This document shows, piece by piece, positions 31,307-40,828 of a DNA stretch of 64,000 nt. A program made the translations under genes and the position numbers. The notes under the pieces are model-generated. The model did no database searches and was not told where the DNA came from. It saw only the letters and a program-made list of their open reading frames with translations. Source of the stretch: Mycobacterium mantenii (GTDB lineage: Bacteria; Actinomycetota; Actinomycetes; Mycobacteriales; Mycobacteriaceae); NCBI RefSeq assembly GCF_010731775.1, contig NZ_AP022590.1, forward strand, positions 558,001 through 622,000, in the 5' to 3' direction. Each line of letters begins with the position of its first letter. The stretch's first letter is position 1.

Positions 31307-32518
31307 GTGAGCGAAAAGGGTCGCCTGTTTACCAGTGAGTCGGTGACTGAGGGACATCCCGACAAGATCTGTGACGCGATCAGCGACTCGGTCCTCGACG
31401 CCCTGCTGGCGCAGGACCCCCGCTCACGTGTCGCGGTCGAGACGCTGGTCACCACCGGACAGGTGCATGTGGTGGGTGAGGTGACGACGACGGCCAAAGA
31501 GGCGTTCGCCGACATCACCAACACGGTTCGCGAGCGCATCCTCGAGATCGGCTACGACTCGTCCGAGAAAGGGTTCGACGGCGAGACCTGCGGCGTGAAC
31601 ATCGGCATCGGCCGTCAGTCGCCCGACATCGCCCAGGGCGTGGACACCGCACACGAGACGCGTGTCGAGGGCGCCGCCGACCCGCTGGACCTGCAGGGCG
31701 CCGGCGACCAGGGCCTGATGTTCGGCTACGCGATCAACGACACCCCCGAGCGGATGCCGCTGCCGATCGCGCTGGCGCACCGGCTGTCGCGGAAGCTGAC
31801 CGAGGTCCGCAAGAACGGCACGCTGCCCTACCTGCGGCCGGACGGCAAGACGCAGGTCACCATCGAGTACGAGGACGACGTGCCCGTCCGGCTGGACACC
31901 GTGGTGGTCTCCACCCAGCACGCCGACGGCATCGACCTGGAAAAGACGCTGGATCCCGACATCCGCCAGCACGTGCTCAAGACCGTGCTCGACGAGCTGG
32001 CGCACGACACCCTGGACTCGTCGGCGACGCGGGTGCTGGTCAACCCGACCGGCAAGTTCGTCCTCGGCGGCCCGATGGGCGACGCCGGTTTGACCGGCCG
32101 CAAGATCATCGTCGACACCTACGGCGGCTGGGCGCGGCACGGCGGCGGCGCCTTCTCCGGAAAGGATCCGTCCAAGGTGGACCGGTCGGCGGCCTACGCA
32201 ATGCGCTGGGTGGCCAAGAACATCGTCGCCGCCGGGCTGGCGGAGCGGGTCGAAGTGCAGGTGGCCTACGCCATCGGCAAGGCCGCCCCGGTCGGGCTGT
32301 TCATCGAGACGTTCGGCACCGCGACGGTCGACCCGGTCAAGATCGAGAAGATCGTCCCGGAGGTGTTCGATTTGCGGCCCGGCGCGATCATCCGCGACCT
32401 GGACCTGCTGCGCCCGATCTACGCGCAGACCGCCGCCTACGGGCACTTCGGCCGCACCGACATCGAACTGCCCTGGGAGCAGCTCAACAAGGTCGACGAC
32501 CTCAAGCGCGCGATCTAG
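31307..32518 (+). CDS. metK: S-adenosylmethionine synthetase
   Basis: A 403-residue enzyme that forms AdoMet from methionine and ATP. The start [21 protein letters not shown] carries the Met/ATP-binding residues; [12 protein letters not shown] and the P-loop-like [16 protein letters not shown] are the two classical signatures. GTG 31,307 follows GGAAGGGTAGAGA. It has its own consensus -10 box. The stop lies in a near-perfect inverted repeat shared with the convergent monooxygenase gene. Confidence 0.98.
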   Translation: MSEKGRLFTSESVTEGHPDKICDAISDSVLDALLAQDPRSRVAVETLVTTGQVHVVGEVTTTAKEAFADITNTVRERILEIGYDSSEKGFDGETCGVNIGIGRQSPDIAQGVDTAHETRVEGAADPLDLQGAGDQGLMFGYAINDTPERMPLPIALAHRLSRKLTEVRKNGTLPYLRPDGKTQVTIEYEDDVPVRLDTVVVSTQHADGIDLEKTLDPDIRQHVLKTVLDELAHDTLDSSATRVLVNPTGKFVLGGPMGDAGLTGRKIIVDTYGGWARHGGGAFSGKDPSKVDRSAAYAMRWVAKNIVAAGLAERVEVQVAYAIGKAAPVGLFIETFGTATVDPVKIEKIVPEVFDLRPGAIIRDLDLLRPIYAQTAAYGHFGRTDIELPWEQLNKVDDLKRAI

Positions 32519-32535
32519 GGCCCGTCGGGCGCTAG
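32515..32535. terminator. Inverted repeat between convergent metK and monooxygenase genes
   Basis: CTAGGGCCCG at 32,515-32,524 is followed by T and CGGGCGCTAG, an inverted repeat with one mismatch that contains both stop codons. It could act as a bidirectional stem-loop terminator. There is no U-tract, as is common in mycobacteria. Confidence 0.5.
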
Positions 32536-34028
32536 CCGGTGAACCGGTAGTCGTCCAGATCGAACCGGCGGCTGCGCCAGTACACCTCCGGGGTGGTGCC
32601 CGGACGCAGCGGCACGTCGCCGTTCTTGTCGAAGTAGTAGCTGTTGGCCAGCCGGCAGCTGTCCTGCCAGAAGATCTGCCGGTGCCGTCGGCGCATCATC
32701 TCGGCGAAGTAGCGATCGTTGGCTTCCTCGCTCACCTCGACGCGGGTCGCGCCGACGCGCTCGGCGCGTTTGAGGCACCGCACGATGTGATGGGTCTGCG
32801 CCTCGATGAGCGCGAAATATGAAGAGCCGACGTAACCGTACGGACCGAACACGGTGAAGAGGTTGGGAAAGCCCGGCACGGTCACGCCTTCGTAGGCCTG
32901 CAGCCGGTGCTCATCCCAGAATCGGCTCAACGACTTTCCGCCGCTTCCGGTCACCGCGAACGTGGGCACGTTGTCGGGGTCCATCACCTTGAAGCCGGTC
33001 GCCAGGATCAGTACGTCGATCTCGTGGTTCTCGCCGTCGGTGGTGGCCACCGCGTCGGGCGTGATCTTGTCGATCGGTTCGGTGACCAGCCGCACGTTGT
33101 CGCGGTTGAACGTGGCGAGGTAGCCGTTGTGGAAACCGGGGCGTTTGCAACCCACCGCGTACTTCGGGGTCAGCTGCTCGCGCACGGCCGGATCCTGAAC
33201 CTGTTGCCGCAGATAGGATTTCCCCAGCGAGGCCATCCTCTTGGCCAGCGGGATGACCGTGAAATAGTGCGCCGAGATGGGGAAGGTGAGTTCCACGTAG
33301 GCCTGGCTGAGCAGGCGCTGCAGGAACTTGCCGCCGGGGATTCGCATCGCCCAGCGTGCGGCCGCGGGCAACGGAACGTCGAACTTCGGGAAACACCAGA
33401 TTGGTGTGCGCTGAAATACGGTGAGCTGGTTGACGATCGGCGCGATTTCGGGAATCACCTGCACGGCCGAGGCGCCGGTGCCGATCACCGCGACGCGCTT
33501 GCCGCGCAAATCCTGGCTGTGATCCCACCGCGCGGTGTGCATGGTGATGCCGCCGAACGAGTCCACGCCGTCGATGTCGGGCAGGTTCGGCACCGTCAAT
33601 ACGCCGCAGGCGCTGATCACAAACCTGGCGGTGACTTCTCCGCCGGGGTCGGTCTGCAACCGCCACAGGCCGTGCTCGTCGTCGAACTCGGCGCTCTGCA
33701 CCTTGGTGTTGAACCGGATCCGGGACCGGATGCCGTATTTGTCGGCACAGTGTTCGGCATAGGCCTTGAGCTCGCGGCCCGGCGCGTAGGTGCGCGACCA
33801 GTGCCGGCTCTGCTCGAAGGAGAACTGGTAGGAGAATGACGGAATGTCCACGGCGATACCGGGATACGTGTTCCAGTGCCAGGTGCCGCCGACCCCGTCG
33901 CCGGCTTCGATCACCCGGTAGTCGGGCAGCCCGGCCCGGTCCAGGTTGATGGCCGCGCCGATGCCGGAGAATCCGGCGCCGATGATAAGCGTGTGATAGT
34001 CGGGGGTTTCGTCTTCGTGGGGGACCAT
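32532..34028 (-). CDS. Flavin-containing monooxygenase, Baeyer-Villiger type (Rv1393c-like)
   Basis: A 498-residue FAD/NADPH monooxygenase. The FAD fold is LIIGAGFSGIGAAINL (residues about 14-30), the Baeyer-Villiger fingerprint is FGGITMHTARWD (FxGxxxHxxxWD) and the NADPH fold is VAVIGTGASAVQV. A C-terminal VLILATGFKVMD is also typical. It probably oxidises ketones or thioether drugs; a prodrug-activating role is known for related enzymes such as EthA. Position downstream of metK matches Rv1393c. Confidence 0.93.
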   Translation of the reverse strand: MVPHEDETPDYHTLIIGAGFSGIGAAINLDRAGLPDYRVIEAGDGVGGTWHWNTYPGIAVDIPSFSYQFSFEQSRHWSRTYAPGRELKAYAEHCADKYGIRSRIRFNTKVQSAEFDDEHGLWRLQTDPGGEVTARFVISACGVLTVPNLPDIDGVDSFGGITMHTARWDHSQDLRGKRVAVIGTGASAVQVIPEIAPIVNQLTVFQRTPIWCFPKFDVPLPAAARWAMRIPGGKFLQRLLSQAYVELTFPISAHYFTVIPLAKRMASLGKSYLRQQVQDPAVREQLTPKYAVGCKRPGFHNGYLATFNRDNVRLVTEPIDKITPDAVATTDGENHEIDVLILATGFKVMDPDNVPTFAVTGSGGKSLSRFWDEHRLQAYEGVTVPGFPNLFTVFGPYGYVGSSYFALIEAQTHHIVRCLKRAERVGATRVEVSEEANDRYFAEMMRRRHRQIFWQDSCRLANSYYFDKNGDVPLRPGTTPEVYWRSRRFDLDDYRFTG

Positions 34029-34038
34029 CGTTGCCTGC

Positions 34039-35001
34039 CTAGGGGTGCAGCGCCTTGTTGAGCGCCGCCAGGCCGCGCTCGGCGGCCTCGGCGGCGGCGG
34101 GTATCGCCAGGGCGAAACTGACGTACCCGTGCACCAGGGTGGGCTCGTTGCTCAGCTCGACCGGCACGCCCGCGGCGGCCAGCAGCTCGGCGTAACGGGC
34201 CCCGTCATCGCGCAGCGGATCGTGTTCGGCGGTCCCGATGTAGGCCGGCGCCAGCCCGGACAGGTCCGCGGCGTTTGCCGGAGCCATGGTGGTGGGCAGC
34301 GCGGTCGGGTCGGTGATGTCGAGGTCGGGGACGTACCAGGACAGAAAGGCGTCGATCACTTCACGGTTCAGAATCGGCGCCGCGGCGTTGTCGGTGTAGG
34401 ACGGCAGGGACAGATCCGCGGTGACCGTCGGGTACCACAGCAACTGGAAGCGCAGTGCGGGCCCGTCGTTCTCGCGGGCCAACAGCGCCGTCACCGCGGC
34501 GAGATTGCCGCCCGCCGAGTCACCGGCCACGGCGATGTTGCCGGGGTCGCCGCCGAGCTCGGCCGCGTTCTCGGCGACCCATTGCAACGCCGCCCAGCAG
34601 TCGTCCACCGCCGCTGGGAACGGATGCTCGGGGGCCAGCCGGTAACCGACCGACACCACGATGGCCTCGGCGCCCACGGCGTGCGCGCGGGCGACCGGGT
34701 CGTGGGTGTCCAGGTCGCCCAGGCAGAACCCGCCGCCGTGGTAGAAGACGACCACGGGCAGCGGGGCGAGCTCGCTGTCGGGCCAGTAGATGCGCACCGG
34801 GATGTCGGTCCGTTCGCCGTGGGCGACCGTGCGGTCCTCGATCCGCAGCTCCGGCAGCATCTTCGGCGGCACCTTGAGCAGCCGGAGCCGCGAGCGCGCG
34901 ACCTCGACGCCGTCGGCCTCGCGGAACGTCATCGGAAAGACGTCGAGCAGCGCCTTGAACGTCGGATCGATCCCCGGGCGGGCGATGGTCGGCTCGCTCA
35001 T
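34039..35001 (-). CDS. nlhH: HSL-family carboxylesterase (NlhH-like)
   Basis: A 320-residue alpha/beta hydrolase of the hormone-sensitive lipase family. The oxyanion motif is FYHGGGFCLGD, the nucleophile elbow GDSAGGNLAAV, and the catalytic Asp/His region is EHDPLRDDG...LVHGYVSF. No signal peptide is seen. It matches Rv1399c by order and length (about 320 aa), a short-chain esterase. The start follows LipI by 22 bases in the same direction, so the two esterases and the monooxygenase probably form one operon. Confidence 0.9.
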   Translation of the reverse strand: MSEPTIARPGIDPTFKALLDVFPMTFREADGVEVARSRLRLLKVPPKMLPELRIEDRTVAHGERTDIPVRIYWPDSELAPLPVVVFYHGGGFCLGDLDTHDPVARAHAVGAEAIVVSVGYRLAPEHPFPAAVDDCWAALQWVAENAAELGGDPGNIAVAGDSAGGNLAAVTALLARENDGPALRFQLLWYPTVTADLSLPSYTDNAAAPILNREVIDAFLSWYVPDLDITDPTALPTTMAPANAADLSGLAPAYIGTAEHDPLRDDGARYAELLAAAGVPVELSNEPTLVHGYVSFALAIPAAAEAAERGLAALNKALHP

Positions 35002-35023
35002 GTGTTAAACGTACGCTGCGGGG

Positions 35024-35998
35024 TCACCGGTGCAGGGCGGTTCGCAATGCCGTCAGTCCGCCCTCGAGCGCCGCGGTGGCCGCGGGCACCACACCCGCAT
35101 ACCCCAGGTAGCCGTGCACCAGCGTCTCGGCGTTGTGCACCCGGGCGGCGACGCCGGCGGCCGCCAGCAATTCGCCATACCGGATGCCGTCGTCGCGCAG
35201 CGGGTCGTACCCGGCGACGGCGATGTAGGCCGGCGCCAGGTTGCTCAGGTCCGTCGCCCGCCCCGGGGCCATGTCCGACGGCGGATCGGACATGTCGACT
35301 TCGCCCGCGTACCAACGGGAGAACTCCGCGACGGCCTTGACGTCGAGGATGGGCGCTGTGGCGTTCTCGGTGAACGACGGCAGCGATGCGTCCCACATGG
35401 TCGACGGATACCACAACAGCTGGAACACGATCGGCGGACCGGCGTTGTCCCGCGCCCGCTGCGCCACCGCGGCGGAGATGGTGCCGCCGGCCGAATCCCC
35501 GGCGACCGCGATCCGGCCCGGGTCGCCGTGCAACTCGGCGGCGTTCTCGACGACCCAAAGCGTTGCGGCCCAAGCGTCTTCGACGGCGGCGGGGTAGGGG
35601 TGCTCGGGGGCCAGCCGGTAATCGACGGACACCACGATCGCGTCGGCGCCGACCGCGTGCTGACGGGCCGTGCCGTCGTGGGTGTCGAGGTCGCCGATGA
35701 CGAAGCCGCCACCGTGGAAATACAGCACGACCGGCGCCGCGGCGCCCTCCGGATGGCCGTCGGAATGCGCTGGTGGCCAATAGATCCGGACCGCGATGGA
35801 GCCGGCGGGGCCGGGGATCGTGCGCTCCTCGACCCGCAGTTCGGGATGCACCGGCCGGCGCGGCAGGTCGCGGAACCGCTGCCGCGCCGCGTCGACTCCG
35901 TCCTCAGTGGATAGCCGGAAGGGAACCGCATCCAGTACCTTCTGCAGAATGGGGTCGATAGCGGGTTTCTCGTCGGCTGTGTTATCCAAGCTGGGCAT
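35024..35998 (-). CDS. lipI: HSL-family carboxylesterase (LipI-like)
   Basis: A 324-residue paralogue of the downstream esterase, with [23 protein letters not shown] and [20 protein letters not shown]...LVHGYLGY. Order and length match Rv1400c. The two are clearly related along their whole length, which points to tandem duplication. Its ATG (complement of 35,996-35,998) overlaps, on the opposite strand, the ATG of the divergent membrane protein at 35,997. Confidence 0.88.
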   Translation of the reverse strand: MPSLDNTADEKPAIDPILQKVLDAVPFRLSTEDGVDAARQRFRDLPRRPVHPELRVEERTIPGPAGSIAVRIYWPPAHSDGHPEGAAAPVVLYFHGGGFVIGDLDTHDGTARQHAVGADAIVVSVDYRLAPEHPYPAAVEDAWAATLWVVENAAELHGDPGRIAVAGDSAGGTISAAVAQRARDNAGPPIVFQLLWYPSTMWDASLPSFTENATAPILDVKAVAEFSRWYAGEVDMSDPPSDMAPGRATDLSNLAPAYIAVAGYDPLRDDGIRYGELLAAAGVAARVHNAETLVHGYLGYAGVVPAATAALEGGLTALRTALHR

Positions 35999-36779
35999 GG
36001 ACGTACCGTACGCACCTCGTCTGATGGCCGGCGCCTGGGTGGTGGCCGGCTGGGTGGCCCTCGGCTACGGCATCTACCTGACCGTGTTGGCGCTGCGCTC
36101 GCCGCCGGGAGTGGAGCTGACCGGGCACTGGGTGTTGCAGCCGGCGTTCAAAGCCTCGATGGCGTTGCTGCTGACGCTGGCCGCGGCGGGCCACGCAAAC
36201 GTCCGCGAGCGGCGGTGGCTGATGCCGGCGTTGCTGCTGTCGGCCGTCGGCGACTGGGTGCTGGCGATCCCGTGGTGGACGCTTTCTTTCGTGGTGGGCC
36301 TGGCGGCATTCCTGTTGGCGCACTTCTGTTTCGTGGCCGCACTGCTTCCGCTGGTACCGGCGTTTTCGGGGAACACCAAGGATGCGCGGCCGTCGACGAT
36401 GCGCATCGCCGCGGTGATCCTGATGTGTGCGGTGTCGATCGCGCTGCTGGTCTGGTTCTGGCCTCACCTGGGCGCGGACAAGCTGACGCTGCCGGTGACG
36501 GTTTACATCGTGGTGCTGACCGCGATGGTGTGCACCGCCCTGCTGGCGAAACTGCCGACGATCTGGACGGCGATGGGTGCGGTGTCCTTCGCGGCCTCAG
36601 ACTCGATGATCGCCATCGGGCGCTTCATCCTGGGTAACGAGGCGCTGGCCGTGCCGATCTGGTGGTCCTACGCGGCGGCCCAGATCCTGATCACGGCCGG
36701 CTTCTTCTTCGGCCGCGAGGTGCCCGCCCAGCACACCGGGGCGGCCGCCGGGGACGCCCCGGCGCCCGCCGAGAGCTGA
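35997..36779 (+). CDS. YhhN-like multipass membrane protein (Rv1401-like)
   Basis: A membrane protein of about 260 residues with about eight hydrophobic segments. It carries the YhhN-type GDWVLAIPW and [20 protein letters not shown], and a C-terminal [14 protein letters not shown] where YhhN/TMEM86 family members hold acidic residues (lysoplasmalogenase-like). The ATG at 35,997 overlaps the start codon of the divergent lipI. A later Met (36,024) would leave room for a promoter. The C-terminal 20 residues are Ala/Pro-rich. Lysoplasmalogenase activity is only an inference. Confidence 0.82.
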   Translation: MDVPYAPRLMAGAWVVAGWVALGYGIYLTVLALRSPPGVELTGHWVLQPAFKASMALLLTLAAAGHANVRERRWLMPALLLSAVGDWVLAIPWWTLSFVVGLAAFLLAHFCFVAALLPLVPAFSGNTKDARPSTMRIAAVILMCAVSIALLVWFWPHLGADKLTLPVTVYIVVLTAMVCTALLAKLPTIWTAMGAVSFAASDSMIAIGRFILGNEALAVPIWWSYAAAQILITAGFFFGREVPAQHTGAAAGDAPAPAES

Positions 36780-36858
36780 TTGTCGCTTGTGCCCGGTACG
36801 CTGCACACCGGACGGTAAATGCATTGGATAGCAACATGATTCGCGGTCCGGGGGCGCG

Positions 36859-38871
36859 GTGAGCCCCAGCCCGCGCACGCCCGTCGAGGTGGAACCCATC
36901 GCTCGGGTGCTGCCGATGCTATCGGTGCCGCATCTGGACCGCGAGTTCGACTATCTGGTGTCGGCCGAGCAGTCCGACGACGCCCAGCCCGGGGTGCGTG
37001 TGCGGGTGCGCTTCCACGGCCGGCTGGTCGACGGGTTTGTGCTGGAGCGCCGCAACGACACCGACCACCCCGGGAAGCTGGGCTGGCTGGACCGCGTCAT
37101 CTCGGCCGAACCGGTGCTCACCCCGGAAATCCGCCGGCTGGTCGATGCGGTCGCGGCGCACTACGCCGGCACCCGCCCCGACGTGCTGCGGCTGGCCGTG
37201 CCGGCCCGGCACGCCAGGGTGGAGCGGGAAGCCCCGGCCGGCCGCGACCTTGCGATCCCGGGTCCCGTCGACCCCTCGGGCTGGGACGCGTACGGCCGCG
37301 GCGCTCAGTTCCTGACCGCCCTGGCCGAATCGCGGGCGGCCCGGGCCGTCTGGCAGGCGCTGCCGGGCGAGTCGTGGACGGACCGGTTCACCGACGCCGC
37401 AGCGCAAACCGTGCGGACCGGCCGCTCGGTGCTGGTGATCGTTCCCGATCAGCGCGACCTGGACGCGCTGTGGCACACCGCGACGACCAGGATCGACGAG
37501 GCCGCCGTGGTGGCCCTGTCGGCCGGCCTGGGGCCGGCGGCCCGGTACCGGCGGTGGCTGGCCGCGCTGCGCGGCTCCGCGCGGTTGGTGATCGGTACCC
37601 GCAGCGCGGTGTTCGCGCCGCTGAGCGACCTGGGGCTGGTCATGGTGTGGGCCGACGCCGACGACAGCTTGGCCGAGCCGCGGGCGCCGTACCCGCACGC
37701 CCGCGAGGTGGCGATGCTGCGCGCGCATCAGGCCCGGTGCGCGGCGCTGATCGGCGGCTACGCGCGCACCGCCGAAGCCCACGCGCTGGTGCGCAGCGGC
37801 TGGGCGAACGACATCGTCGCGGCGCGGCCGGTGGTGCGCGCCCGCACGCCGCGGGTGATCGCCCTCGACGACACCGGCTACGCCGACGAGCGCGACCCGG
37901 CGGCGCGCACGGCACGCATTCCGTCTATCGCGCTGCGCGCCGCCCGCTCGGCGCTGCAGGCCGCGGCGCCGGTGCTGGTGCAGGTGCCGCGGCGGGGGTA
38001 CGTCCCGGCGCTGGCCTGCGCGCGCTGCCGCACCATCGCCCGTTGCCGGCACTGCACGGGGCCGCTGTCGCTGCAGGAGGGGGGCGCGGCACTGCTCTGC
38101 CGCTGGTGCGGTCGCGCCGACGCGATGCGGCGGTGCGCGCGCTGCGGGTCGGACGCGGTGCGCGCCGTCGTCGTCGGGGCCAGCCGCACCGCCGAAGAAC
38201 TCGGCCGCGCGTTTCCCGGTACGGCGGTGATCACGTCGTCGGGGGACGGCGTCGTGCCCGAGGTGGCGGCGGGTCCGGCCCTGGTGGTGGCCACCCCGGG
38301 CGCCGAGCCGCAGGCCTGCGGCGGTTATGGGGCGGCCCTGCTGTTGGACACATGGGCGCTGCTGGGCCGGCAAGACCTGCGCGCGGCCGAGGATGCGTTG
38401 TGGCGCTGGATGAGCGCCGCCGCGCTGGTGCGTGCCCGCGGCGATGGCGGCGTGGTGATGGTGGTCGCCGAGTCGTCGCTTCCCACGGTGCAATCGCTGA
38501 TCCGCTGGGATCCGGTGGGCCACGCGGAGGCCGAGGTGTCGGCGCGAGCCGAGGTCGGTCTGCCGCCCAGCGTCCACATGGCGGCCATCGACGGGACCGC
38601 CGGCGCCGTGGCCGCCCTGCTCGACGAGGCCCGGCTGTCCGATCAGGAGGCCCTGCAGGCCGATCTGCTTGGGCCGGTTGACCTTCCGCCTGGCGTGCGC
38701 CGCCCGGCCGGAACCCCGGCCGGCGCCCCGGTGACGAGAATGCTGGTGCGCGTGCCGCGTCAGCAGGGCCTGGCGCTGGCGGCGGCGCTGCGCCGTGGCG
38801 TCGGTGTGCTCAGCGCCCGGCAAACCCACGAGCCGGCCCGGGTGCAGATCGACCCGCTGCACATCGGGTAA
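36859..38871 (+). CDS. priA: Primosomal protein N' (PriA), probably helicase-dead
   Basis: A 670-residue PriA homologue. The N-terminal 3'-end-binding domain includes VRVRFHGRLVDGFVLER. The zinc-binding region has the usual eight Cys (CARCRTIARCRHC, CRWCGRADAMRRCARC). The Walker A site expected after the linker is replaced by ALPGESWTDRF with no GKT/S, and the DEAH box by VWADADDS. Actinobacterial PriA proteins are known for lost ATPase motifs, so it probably acts as a structural restart or loading factor. Position matches Rv1402. Confidence 0.9.
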   Translation: MSPSPRTPVEVEPIARVLPMLSVPHLDREFDYLVSAEQSDDAQPGVRVRVRFHGRLVDGFVLERRNDTDHPGKLGWLDRVISAEPVLTPEIRRLVDAVAAHYAGTRPDVLRLAVPARHARVEREAPAGRDLAIPGPVDPSGWDAYGRGAQFLTALAESRAARAVWQALPGESWTDRFTDAAAQTVRTGRSVLVIVPDQRDLDALWHTATTRIDEAAVVALSAGLGPAARYRRWLAALRGSARLVIGTRSAVFAPLSDLGLVMVWADADDSLAEPRAPYPHAREVAMLRAHQARCAALIGGYARTAEAHALVRSGWANDIVAARPVVRARTPRVIALDDTGYADERDPAARTARIPSIALRAARSALQAAAPVLVQVPRRGYVPALACARCRTIARCRHCTGPLSLQEGGAALLCRWCGRADAMRRCARCGSDAVRAVVVGASRTAEELGRAFPGTAVITSSGDGVVPEVAAGPALVVATPGAEPQACGGYGAALLLDTWALLGRQDLRAAEDALWRWMSAAALVRARGDGGVVMVVAESSLPTVQSLIRWDPVGHAEAEVSARAEVGLPPSVHMAAIDGTAGAVAALLDEARLSDQEALQADLLGPVDLPPGVRRPAGTPAGAPVTRMLVRVPRQQGLALAAALRRGVGVLSARQTHEPARVQIDPLHIG

Positions 38872-38930
38872 CCTTCACGAACCGTTACCCTAGGCGACAA
38901 TATGTGCATGCAATAATCTCTCCTTACGAC

Positions 38931-38956
38931 ATTAGAAGGTTGCTACACTTTCTAAT
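38931..38956. promoter_or_regulatory. Inverted repeat upstream of the MarR gene, candidate operator
   Basis: ATTAGAA (38,931-38,937) and TTCTAAT (38,950-38,956) form a perfect 7-bp inverted repeat with a 12-bp spacer in an A/T-rich patch about 45 bp before the marR start. MarR regulators commonly bind such sites in their own promoter. Confidence 0.5.
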
Positions 38957-38999
38957 CCTTAGCCGCCGAGAGGCCGGAAACCATCCGAAAAGGGGCGAT

Positions 39000-39485
39000 A
39001 TGGCAGCGGACAACACCGCCGTTGACGAGTCCTTGGACGTCATCACCGATGCTTTGCTGACGGCCTCCCGTTTGCTTATGGCCATTTCGGCGCGCTCCGT
39101 CGGGCAGGTCGACGAGACCATCACCATCGCGCAGTTCCGGACGCTGGTGATCCTGTCCAATCGCGGTCCGGTCAACCTGGCCACGCTGGCGGGCCTGCTG
39201 GGTGTGCAGCCGTCGGCCACCGGCCGGATGGTGGACCGATTGGTCGCCGCCGGGCTGATCGACCGCTTGCCGCACCCGACCTCGCGCCGTGAGCTGCTCG
39301 CCGCGCTGACCACGCGCGGCCGCGACGTCGTCCGCCAGGTCACCTCGCACCGGCGCGCCGAGATCGCGGCCATCGTGGCGAAGATGCCACCGCCGGAGCG
39401 GCACGGGCTGGTGCGGGCCCTGACGGCCTTCACCGCTGCCGGCGGGGAGCCCGACGTCCACCTGGACGCCGAGATCGACCTGTAG
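39000..39485 (+). CDS. MarR-family regulator (Rv1404-like)
   Basis: A 161-residue winged-helix regulator with HTH VNLATLAGLLGVQPSATGRMVDRLVAAGLIDR and wing PTSRRELLAALTTRG. Length and order match Rv1404, which I recall as a repressor of the adjacent SAM methyltransferase genes in acid response. Here only the Rv1405c-like methyltransferase is present and Rv1403c appears missing. The ATG at 39,000 follows AAAAGGGGCG; the open frame upstream runs through the candidate operator and is unlikely to be translated. Confidence 0.9.
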   Translation: MAADNTAVDESLDVITDALLTASRLLMAISARSVGQVDETITIAQFRTLVILSNRGPVNLATLAGLLGVQPSATGRMVDRLVAAGLIDRLPHPTSRRELLAALTTRGRDVVRQVTSHRRAEIAAIVAKMPPPERHGLVRALTAFTAAGGEPDVHLDAEIDL

Positions 39486-39491
39486 CCGGCT

Positions 39492-39815
39492 GTGGCGATC
39501 GCGAGCGCGGTGGAGCCGGGCGAAGCGGGTCGCCACCATCAGAGCGTGGCGATCGCGAGCGCGGTGGAGCCGGGCGAAGCGGGTCGCCACCATCAGAGCG
39601 TGGCGATCGCGAGCGCGGTGGAGCCGGGCGAAGCGGGTCGCCACCATCAGAGCGTGGCGATCGCGAGCGCGGTGGAGCCGGGCGAAGCGGGTCGCCACCA
39701 TCAGAGCGTGGCGATCGCGAGCGCGGTGGAGCCGGGCGAAGCGGGTCGCCACCATCAGAGCGTGGCGATCGCGAGCGCGGTGGAGCCGGGCGAAGCGGGT
39801 CGCCACCATCAGAGC
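39492..39815. repeat. Tandem minisatellite (MIRU-like), 6 units of 54 bp
   Basis: Six units start at 39,492, 39,546, 39,600, 39,654, 39,708 and 39,762. They are identical as far as I can see, apart from the last bases. The array fills the whole gap between the marR stop and the methyltransferase stop, with its last bases running into the TAG of the latter. Each unit has arms GTGGCGA/TCGCCAC. Because 54 is a multiple of three, an 18-residue repeat peptide is open in one frame, but nothing suggests translation. It is homologous to the inverted repeat array at 65-298. Confidence 0.95.
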
Positions 39816-40642
39816 TAGTCGGCCCGCTTTGCGGCGGTCACCAGCAGGTACTCCCAGCCCATGGTGCCGTTGACGAGGTGGTCCTCGGCCAGCTCGACGA
39901 GTTGGGCGTCGAGCTCGGCGGCCAGCACGCGGTTGTGGCCGATGTTCGAATACGCCTCGATCGTCGGGCCGTAGTGCTGCTTGAAGTACGCGTGCACCGC
40001 CTGGGCGCTGTCGAACCGGTTGACCGCCAATATGCCTCGCGTGGCGGTGAAGTCGGCGATGTGGTCACCGAGCAGCGCGGCGACATAGCCCGGGCGTCCC
40101 CAGAGGGCCGCCGGCGGCACGGGGTGCGACAGGCTCGGCCGGTAGGGCCGGATGGTGGCGAGCATCCGGCCGAAGAACCCTTCGGGGGTCCAGCTGATCA
40201 CGCCGATCGTGCCGCCCGGGCGGCAGACCCGGACCAGTTCGGCGGCGGCGCGCTGCTGATCCGGGGCGAACTGCACGCCGATCGCGGACATGACGACGTC
40301 GAACTCGCCATCGCCGAACGGCAGCGCATGCGCGTTGGCCTCGCGGTAATCGATCGTCAGGCCCTGCGCCTCGGCCCTGGCCCGCGACCGCTGCAGCAAC
40401 TCCGGGGTGAGGTCGGTGGAGACGACGGTGGCGCCGGTGGCGGCCGCCGGAAGCGAGATGTTGCCCGAGCCGGCGGCGACGTCGAGAACGCGCACGCCGG
40501 GCCCGATGCCGGTGGCTTTGACCAGGGCGGGGCCGAGCGGCGCCATGACCTCCTCGGCCATCAGGGCGTAGTCGCCCAGCGCCCATACCGTGCGATGCGT
40601 TGCGGCCACCGAAGCGTCGCTGATGGTGGTGTCGAGGGTCAT
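39815..40642 (-). CDS. SAM-dependent methyltransferase (Rv1405c-like)
   Basis: A 275-residue class I methyltransferase. The SAM motif is VRVLDVAAGSGNISLPAA, motif II is VVSTDLTPELLQRSRARAE and the later DVVMSAIGVQFAPDQQRAAAELVRVCRPGG is typical of UbiE/type 11 enzymes. The substrate is unknown. It converges with the MarR gene across the 54-bp repeat array. The ATG follows AAGGAGG. A separate inverted repeat lies upstream at 40,728-40,748. Confidence 0.9.
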   Translation of the reverse strand: MTLDTTISDASVAATHRTVWALGDYALMAEEVMAPLGPALVKATGIGPGVRVLDVAAGSGNISLPAAATGATVVSTDLTPELLQRSRARAEAQGLTIDYREANAHALPFGDGEFDVVMSAIGVQFAPDQQRAAAELVRVCRPGGTIGVISWTPEGFFGRMLATIRPYRPSLSHPVPPAALWGRPGYVAALLGDHIADFTATRGILAVNRFDSAQAVHAYFKQHYGPTIEAYSNIGHNRVLAAELDAQLVELAEDHLVNGTMGWEYLLVTAAKRAD

Positions 40643-40727
40643 TTGGACCTCCTTGGGGGAAGGCGAAGGGGTTGGCTTTCGACCTCGTTGTCGACACGAA
40701 TCGGCGGTACGTTCACACCGCTAAAAA

Positions 40728-40748
40728 GTTACTCCCAGAAATAGTAAC
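40728..40748. promoter_or_regulatory. Inverted repeat upstream of the methyltransferase, candidate operator
   Basis: GTTACT (40,728-40,733) and AGTAAC (40,743-40,748) form a perfect 6-bp inverted repeat with a 9-bp spacer, in an A/T-rich patch about 85 bp before the methyltransferase start and 80 bp before fmt. It may be bound by the MarR protein, although its sequence differs from the repeat in the marR promoter. Confidence 0.4.
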
Positions 40749-40828
40749 CATAAGCAACAGTGTACGCACGCACATTACGGCGACTCGGGCGGGTCGGGCC
40801 TGCGTCCGCCGCTTTCTAGACTGGGCCG

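Noticed and set aside
39492..39818. 108-aa repeat protein made of 18-residue units
   Set aside because: Open only because the 54-bp unit is a multiple of three; no ribosome site and it lies wholly in a minisatellite.
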